Part shown: in pieces, positions 42,480 through 48,010 of the stretch
Numbering within the stretch: the first letter of the stretch is position 1
Layout of the letters: the number at the start of each line of letters is the position of its first letter
Assembly: GCA_047618295.1 (NCBI GenBank)
Contig: JBLHKL010000003.1
Coordinates: 1 to 48,010 of the forward strand
DNA from: UBA7359 sp047618295
GTDB lineage: Bacteria > Pseudomonadota > Gammaproteobacteria > Eutrophobiales > Eutrophobiaceae
DNA length: 48,010 nt
Reading direction: 5' to 3'
Position numbers and translations under genes: made by a program
Notes under the pieces: model-generated
What the model saw: the letters and a program-made list of their open reading frames with translations, nothing else
Databases searched by the model: none
Told to the model about the DNA's origin: nothing

Positions 42480-43562
42480 TTAGTCATTAATCGATGCGAG
42501 TAGATCAGCTTGATATTCACTTATTAAGGGATCAATGACCATGTCGACATTGCCCTGTAGGAATTCATCGAGACGATAGAGTGTTAAGTTAATGCGATGA
42601 TCAGTAACACGGCCTTGTGGGAAATTGTAGGTGCGAATACGCTCGGACCGATCACCACTGCCTACCAGGTTGCGTCTGTTTTCAGCTTCTTCACTTTGTT
42701 GTTTATCACGTTCGCTATTGAGTAGCTTGGCTTGCAATAAGGACATCGCGCGCGCTTTGTTTTTATGTTGTGAACGTTCATCCTGACATTCAATAACCGT
42801 ATTAGTAGGTATATGAGTAATACGAATTGCTGAATCAGTCTTATTGACATGTTGTCCGCCAGCACCAGATGCACGAAAGGTATCTATACGTAGGTCGGCT
42901 GTGTTTATGTTTATTTCACTCACTTCATCCGCTTCAGGCAAAATAGCAACCGTACATGCTGAAGTATGGATTCGTCCTTGTGATTCGGTTTCAGGGACAC
43001 GTTGTACACGATGCGCGCCGGATTCAAATTTCAATCTTGAATAAGCACCTTCACCGATTATACGCATGATGACTTCTTTATAGCCTTCCAGATCGCTTTC
43101 GGTTGCGCTGATATGTTCTATTTTCCAAGCTCTTGATTCAGCATAACGCGAGTACATACGCATTAAATCGCCAGCAAACAATGCTGCTTCTTCACCACCG
43201 GTTCCGGCGCGTATTTCAAGAAATATATTACTGTTATCGGCGGGATCTTTTGGTAATAGCAACACTTGAAGTTCAGCTTCAAGTCGTTCATGTGTTGCAT
43301 CGGCTTCTTTAAGCTCTTCTACTGCAAGTTCGTGCATTTCCTTGTCACTATCTTTTAACATCTCTTTCGCATTGTCGATGTCTTCAACTGTCTTTCGGTA
43401 ATTGTTAAAACAACTGACAATAGGGCGCACCTCCGCATACTCTTGTGATAATTCACGGAATTTATTCTGGTTATTGATGACATCGGGATCAGATAGTAAG
43501 CCTTCCAGATCTTCTTGCCGTTCTAGTAGTTTTTCAAGTTTTAAATGTAATGATTCTTTCAT
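42480..43562 (-). CDS. prfA: Peptide chain release factor 1
   Basis: RF1 ends translation at UAA and UAG. The 360 residues contain the codon-recognition region, the GGQ motif in FRASGAGGQHVNKTDSAIR and the downstream class signature (RSERIRTYNFPQGRVTDHR). It is the full family length, and lies between hemA and prmC as usual in this class. Confidence 0.97.
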   Translation of the reverse strand: MKESLHLKLEKLLERQEDLEGLLSDPDVINNQNKFRELSQEYAEVRPIVSCFNNYRKTVEDIDNAKEMLKDSDKEMHELAVEELKEADATHERLEAELQVLLLPKDPADNSNIFLEIRAGTGGEEAALFAGDLMRMYSRYAESRAWKIEHISATESDLEGYKEVIMRIIGEGAYSRLKFESGAHRVQRVPETESQGRIHTSACTVAILPEADEVSEININTADLRIDTFRASGAGGQHVNKTDSAIRITHIPTNTVIECQDERSQHKNKARAMSLLQAKLLNSERDKQQSEEAENRRNLVGSGDRSERIRTYNFPQGRVTDHRINLTLYRLDEFLQGNVDMVIDPLISEYQADLLASIND

Positions 43563-43631
43563 GGTTTTTTCTAATAAAATATTTAGGGATCGTGCCTGAA
43601 TAGGCGCTTTACTTATCAGTAGCCGCGATAG

Positions 43632-44912
43632 CTACTGTTTTTTGTCTTTATGTTCTGAGTGTTCTCTGAGACTGTATAACTCTTCGGCAGCTTGAAGTAA
43701 ATCATCTCTGTTTTGGGCGCTTGCATTTCTCAATTTTGAACTGGGAACATGAATTAATTTATTGGTAAGATTACGTGCTGTCTCTAACAAGATAGTTTCT
43801 GGATCTGCACCATTCCGCAACTTTGACAATCCTTTTTGAATAACGTCTTCTTGAATCTGTTCAGCTTGCCCTCGTAATGCCCGGATTGTTGAAACGGCAT
43901 CGAGTGAACTCAGCCAGTCCATAAATTCTTGTGCCTGAGTATCAATAATTTTTTCTGCTTGTTTGGCTGCTTCTTGACGATTCTTTAAATTTTCTTGAAC
44001 CATATCCTTTAGATCATCGACGCTATATAGATAAATATCGTCCATGTCGCCGACTTCAACCTCTATATCACGAGGTACGGCGATATCAACCATGAACATA
44101 GGCTTATGCTTCCTGATTTTTATTGCGCTTTCAACGGCGCCCTTACCCAAGATCGGTAATGGACTAGCTGTCGAGGAGATGACAATGTCGGCTTCTGCCA
44201 GGTGGGACGGTATATCACCAATCTGAATGGCGTAGCCAGAATATTCGCTTGCCAAGCGCTGTGATCTTTCTAATGTACGATTAGCTATGATCATGCGGCC
44301 TAAGCCATTATCGTGCAGATGCTTTGCCGCGAGTTCAATGGTTTCGCCTGCACCAATTAATAATGCTGTTTGATCTTTTAATTCACCAAAAATTTGCTGT
44401 GCCAGTCGAACGGCCGCGTAAGCCACGGAGACAGGGTGATTTCCGATAGCAGTATTACTTCTAACCTCTTTGGCAACATGAAACGAATGTTGAAACAGTC
44501 GATTTAACTGGTGACCAATGCTGCCAGCACTAATGGCTTGATGATAGGCATTTTTCAGTTGCCCTAAAACCTGTGGTTCACCTAATATCATTGAATCAAG
44601 GCCACTGGCGACACGCAGTACATGACGCACTGCATTTTGATCCGGATGCTTATACAAAAAAGGCTGTAGCTGATCCTGTTTGATTCCATGAAAATTGTGT
44701 AACCACTCTACCGGGTTGTGATTATTCTGTTGGTCTACACTGCAATAAATTTCAGTACGATTACAGGTGGAGAGGATAGCCGCTTCATGTACGCCGTTCT
44801 GGTGCTTCAACTCATTCAGGGCGTCGGTGACGATATCATTACCAAAACTGACCTTTTCCCGAACTTCAATCGGTGCTGTTGAGTGGTTAATTCCGTAGGC
44901 AATAAGTGTCAT
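43632..44912 (-). CDS. hemA: Glutamyl-tRNA reductase
   Basis: HemA reduces glutamyl-tRNA to glutamate semialdehyde, the first step of haem synthesis. The 426 residues include the catalytic Cys50 in ILSTCNRTEIYC, the tRNA-binding ASGLDSMILGEPQVLGQ block, the NADPH-binding LLIGAGETIELAAKHL and the C-terminal dimerisation helix. First gene of the hemA-prfA-prmC-moeB set; divergent from the TPR lipoprotein gene. Confidence 0.97.
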   Translation of the reverse strand: MTLIAYGINHSTAPIEVREKVSFGNDIVTDALNELKHQNGVHEAAILSTCNRTEIYCSVDQQNNHNPVEWLHNFHGIKQDQLQPFLYKHPDQNAVRHVLRVASGLDSMILGEPQVLGQLKNAYHQAISAGSIGHQLNRLFQHSFHVAKEVRSNTAIGNHPVSVAYAAVRLAQQIFGELKDQTALLIGAGETIELAAKHLHDNGLGRMIIANRTLERSQRLASEYSGYAIQIGDIPSHLAEADIVISSTASPLPILGKGAVESAIKIRKHKPMFMVDIAVPRDIEVEVGDMDDIYLYSVDDLKDMVQENLKNRQEAAKQAEKIIDTQAQEFMDWLSSLDAVSTIRALRGQAEQIQEDVIQKGLSKLRNGADPETILLETARNLTNKLIHVPSSKLRNASAQNRDDLLQAAEELYSLREHSEHKDKKQ

Positions 44913-45171
44913 GGTATTGGCAATTAAATGATATCTATATGAAAATTCTGTGCCATGATGTGGTCGAATACAAGGAAAATCAGGCTAAATATTGATTTCG
45001 TTGACTAATACATCAAATATAAATCATATGACCGAACTGAACAAATAGCCCAGTATCGAATCAATTATAATAGGTTTACCTTTTCAATATTGGATAAACC
45101 AGACGCAGTATTATTTTTAGTCCCGATCTGACAAAATGATCTAATAAAAAATAGAATTATAAATAGCAAAT

Positions 45172-46953
45172 ATGTCTCGATACTCTATATATAAGTGTTT
45201 ATTCAAATTACCGGTATTTCTACTGGTTTTCTTAGTGGTTGCCTGTACCACAGTGCCTCAAGAAGAGGTCAATATCGAAAATGTAGAGCCCACAAAAGAA
45301 GTGGCAGCAGTTGCTACTAAGCCAGAACCTGAACCAATACCCGAACGAGTACTACCAGAACGTCCTAAGGTCGAGCTCACCGAAGAGATTCTTTTTAAAA
45401 TACTGCTTGCTGAAATAGCCGGACAACGTGGAAGAATAGACGTTGCCGTTGATAATTATCTTGATTTAGCCAAATCGACCCGAGATCCGGTAGTTATTGA
45501 GCGAGCAACCCGGATATCAGTTTATGCACGTAATAATGAGTCTGCTTATGAAGCGGCCAGCCTTTGGGTTGAGGTTGATCCAATGAACCCTGACGCTCAT
45601 CAGGTTTTGACAGTAATGACCTTGCGTGAAGGGAATATTGATCAGGCCTTGCATCATCTTGAGATTATTTTGGAGAACTCACAAGGTCAGTTTGACCAAA
45701 AATTGTGGATGATTGCCAATTTCCTTGGTCGTGAAGATGATCATGCTGCAGTTTTACAATTGATGGAACGCGTGATGGAAAATCACATGGATGATGCTGA
45801 AGCTATGTTTGCCTTTGCTCATGTGACTGCGCGAATGGGTGATATGGAACGTTCTCAGGATTTACTGGAGCGCGTGCTTGAATTGAAACCGGATAACAAT
45901 GCGGCAGCGATGACATATCTCGCTCTATTACAAAAGAAAGGAGAATCAAATAAAGCGTTGGAATGGATTGAGTCCGCCCTTCAGGACAAGGAAGATGATT
46001 TTAATATGCGCATGGCCTATGCGCGTTTATTGACAGAGGCAAAGCGGTTTGATGATGCGCGGCTTCAGTTTGAAATACTTTCTGAACAAGCACCAAATAA
46101 TGTCGATGTAATTTACGCGCTTGGTTTACTTTATCTACAGACTAATCGACTTGATGAGGCAGAGAAATACTTTCTACGTTTAACGGGATTAAAAAAACGG
46201 GTTTTTGATGCTAATTATTATTTAGCGCGTATCGCAGAAGAAAAAGACCAGTTAGATAAGGCCAGTGATTTATATCAAGGCGTTCATGGCGGTGAAAACT
46301 ATCTTGATGCACGGATTCGTTTAAGTCTAATTCTTGCCAAGCAAGGTGACCTTGATAAAGCATTAAGTAATATACGTTCCATACAAAAATCAAAAGGTTC
46401 TAGCCGACTAATTTTAATACAGGCCGAAGGTGAAATACTTATCAACGCCAAGCGTTATCAGGAAGCAATGGACTTTTTTAATGAGGCTGTAGAAGAAAAA
46501 AGTCATGCAGACATACTCTATTCTCGAGCAATGCTTGCTGAAAAAATGGGACGTATGGATTTATTAGAAACTGATTTAAAAACTATTCTTGAAGAAGATG
46601 AGAATAACGCCACCGCATTAAATGCCTTAGGTTATACACTTGCAGATCGCACTGACCGTTATGAAGAAGCCTATGGCTATATACAGCGTGCTTATGAATT
46701 AAGTCCAAGCGACTTTTATATACTGGATAGCATGGGCTGGGTTTTATATCGCCTTGGACGTCTGGATGAAGCAGTTGAATATTTACAAAAGGCGATTAAA
46801 TTGAGAAACGATCCTGAAATCGCTGCGCATCTTGGTGAAGTTCTTTGGGTTAGAGGGGATAGGCAAGCAGCAAAAGATATTTGGGATACCGCACTTAAAG
46901 ATACACCCACAGACGATCGCCTGCTAGATGTCATAAAACGATTTAAACCGTGA
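45172..46953 (+). CDS. TPR-repeat lipoprotein
   Basis: A 593-residue outer-membrane-type lipoprotein: N-terminal helix and lipobox LVVAC (Cys lipidated), a Pro/Glu-rich linker (about 30-60) and then about a dozen tetratricopeptide repeats (for example LLQKKGESNKALEWIESALQ, LNALGYTLADRTDRYEEAYG and MGWVLYRLGRLDEAVEYLQ). TPRs bind other proteins. In many gammaproteobacteria it precedes lolB, as here, with a GTGA overlap. Confidence 0.9.
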   Translation: MSRYSIYKCLFKLPVFLLVFLVVACTTVPQEEVNIENVEPTKEVAAVATKPEPEPIPERVLPERPKVELTEEILFKILLAEIAGQRGRIDVAVDNYLDLAKSTRDPVVIERATRISVYARNNESAYEAASLWVEVDPMNPDAHQVLTVMTLREGNIDQALHHLEIILENSQGQFDQKLWMIANFLGREDDHAAVLQLMERVMENHMDDAEAMFAFAHVTARMGDMERSQDLLERVLELKPDNNAAAMTYLALLQKKGESNKALEWIESALQDKEDDFNMRMAYARLLTEAKRFDDARLQFEILSEQAPNNVDVIYALGLLYLQTNRLDEAEKYFLRLTGLKKRVFDANYYLARIAEEKDQLDKASDLYQGVHGGENYLDARIRLSLILAKQGDLDKALSNIRSIQKSKGSSRLILIQAEGEILINAKRYQEAMDFFNEAVEEKSHADILYSRAMLAEKMGRMDLLETDLKTILEEDENNATALNALGYTLADRTDRYEEAYGYIQRAYELSPSDFYILDSMGWVLYRLGRLDEAVEYLQKAIKLRNDPEIAAHLGEVLWVRGDRQAAKDIWDTALKDTPTDDRLLDVIKRFKP

Positions 46954-47543
46954 TTCGATTCTTACCACTTTTACTAGCAGTCTCTCTGCTAGCTGCGTGT
47001 AGTTCCGCACCAAAAATTGATAAAGACTTAAAGCCGCAATTATGGCTTGAACATCAAATTGTTATCAATGGTATTACTGCCTGGAATATTAATGGACGTT
47101 TGGGAGTAAAGAACGATAAAGACAGTGGCACCGCCACTTTGCTATGGGAGCAATCCTATGCAGATTATGAATTACGAGTTATCGCACCACTAGGCCAAGG
47201 CACATACATCTTAAAAGGCACCCGTGATGGTGTTGTTATGCATGGCCCTAAAAATAAAATAACGACAGCCAACACTGCAGAACAATTAATCTATCAGGCG
47301 CTGGGCTGGAAGATACATATTAATGGATTAAAGTATTGGGTACGTGGGGTTCCTGAACCCTATATGACCTACAGTGAGCTTTTACTTGATGATAAAGGAC
47401 GACTCACAAATATGAAACAGTCTGGTTTTGACGTGAGTATTTTACGCTACACCGAACAGAATGGTATTTCCCTACCAGAAAAATTATCCATTAAGAGTGA
47501 TGATATTCAGTTGAAGCTGATCATCAAAGTCTGGAAGACATAA
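46950..47543 (+). CDS. lolB: Outer-membrane lipoprotein LolB
   Basis: LolB accepts lipoproteins from LolA and inserts them into the outer membrane. The 197 residues begin with a signal and lipobox (LLAACSSAP), then the WNINGRLGVKNDKDSGTATLLWEQ strand pattern and YWVRGVPEPYMTYSELL, typical of LolB. The start is a GTG overlapping the TPR stop (GTGA). ispE follows four bases later. Confidence 0.93.
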   Translation: MIRFLPLLLAVSLLAACSSAPKIDKDLKPQLWLEHQIVINGITAWNINGRLGVKNDKDSGTATLLWEQSYADYELRVIAPLGQGTYILKGTRDGVVMHGPKNKITTANTAEQLIYQALGWKIHINGLKYWVRGVPEPYMTYSELLLDDKGRLTNMKQSGFDVSILRYTEQNGISLPEKLSIKSDDIQLKLIIKVWKT

Positions 47544-47547
47544 TTAC

Positions 47548-48010
47548 GTGTTTAGTTCTGCATGGCCGGCACCGGCAAAATTAAATCTATTTTTACATAT
47601 AACGGGCCAACGGCCGGATGGTTACCATCTGTTACAAACCGTCTTTCAGTTTATTGAGTTGGCTGATGAAATTGATTTTACTATTTTGGAGTCGAATAAG
47701 GTTGAGCGTAGTTCAAGTCTAGAGGATGTTGCTGCTGCAGATGACTTAGTTGTTAAAGCTGCTCATGCCTTGAAGGAGAAAACAGGCTGTAAGCTCGGGG
47801 TAGATATTAAGGTAGACAAAAAGATCCCTACTGGTGGTGGTTTAGGTGGAGGTAGTTCCGATGCAGCAACGACGCTGGTTGCCTTGAATGAATTATGGGG
47901 CTGCGGATTATCGACCAAGGAACTGGCCCGTATTGGATTGTCGCTCGGGGCAGATGTGCCCGTATTCATTCATTCTCATGCGGCTTGGGCCGAAGGTGTT
48001 GGCGAGGATC
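47548..48010 (+). CDS. ispE: 4-diphosphocytidyl-2-C-methyl-D-erythritol kinase, N-terminal part (runs off right edge)
   Basis: IspE phosphorylates CDP-methylerythritol in the non-mevalonate isoprenoid pathway. From a GTG start at 47548, four bases after lolB, 154 codons are visible: WPAPAKLNLFLHITGQRPDGYH and the GHMP-kinase ATP loop IPTGGGLGGGSSDAATTL are definitive, then GLSLGADVPVFI. The rest lies beyond the window. No ATG is available closer to the expected start. Confidence 0.94.
   Translation, partial: MFSSAWPAPAKLNLFLHITGQRPDGYHLLQTVFQFIELADEIDFTILESNKVERSSSLEDVAAADDLVVKAAHALKEKTGCKLGVDIKVDKKIPTGGGLGGGSSDAATTLVALNELWGCGLSTKELARIGLSLGADVPVFIHSHAAWAEGVGED

Noticed and set aside
1..48010. 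CRISPR arrays, tRNA or rRNA genes, insertion sequences or prophage
   Set aside because: No repeat-spacer pattern, tRNA-like clover leaf, transposase or phage gene was recognised by eye.

Overview
The window is about 48 kb of AT-rich (by eye roughly 40% G+C) chromosome from a gammaproteobacterium, probably a free-living aerobe. The evidence is the gene set: the hemA-prfA-prmC-moeB block, the TPR lipoprotein-lolB-ispE block, engB beside cytochrome c4 and dsbA, and small families typical of this class (DUF2835, DUF3135, DUF1289, TIGR04211 SH3 protein). There are no phage, insertion-sequence, CRISPR, rRNA or tRNA genes that I can see. Most of it is ordinary housekeeping DNA; the interest lies in regulation, in small genes and in broken genes.

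Layout. 1-154: start of an HDOD-domain gene running off the left edge. 498-2481: an OmpR-type response regulator and its sensor kinase. 2577-9259: a tightly coupled membrane-lipid operon (desaturase, FAD oxidoreductase, DUF1365, cyclopropane-synthase-like methyltransferase, DUF2878, DUF1295, a small membrane protein and a secreted protein), probably running on through 11049. An almost identical 18-bp direct-repeat site lies in front of both the regulator gene and the lipid operon, which suggests that the two-component system controls itself and the operon. 11127-13582: an NTF2-like protein, DUF2835, and purK-purE on the minus strand.

13583-14176: the most unusual stretch. Two tandem 24-codon genes encode the same peptide, which has the full signature of PqqA, the precursor of the cofactor PQQ. 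They have their own ribosome sites, a well-spaced sigma-54 (-24/-12) promoter match, an upstream array of helically phased GGTT half-sites with an inverted repeat, and a strong terminator. No pqqB-E genes are in the window.

14196-15948 is a diguanylate cyclase gene broken twice (an A7 frameshift and a TAA inside the GGEEF motif). 16053-18178: dsbA, cytochrome c4, engB. 18179-18694: a gene-free stretch with stem-loops and a cluster of DnaA-box-like sequences. 18695-26935 (minus strand): M48 peptidase, secreted nuclease, rpmE, a DUF3135 gene interrupted by TAA, xthA, SH3 protein, prlC, a GIDE-like membrane protein and LemA.

27126-34307: iron storage and uptake (bfr, bfd, TonB receptor, FbpABC-type ferric ABC transporter) with several Fur-box-like sites. 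34410-40535: gcvH-tpx, dgkA-lpxR, a MetX-like hydrolase, enoyl-CoA hydratase and acyl-CoA synthetase. 40537-44912 (minus): hemA, prfA, a CACAGAG palindromic repeat, prmC, an unannotated 55-residue gene and moeB. 45172-48010: TPR lipoprotein, lolB and the start of ispE.
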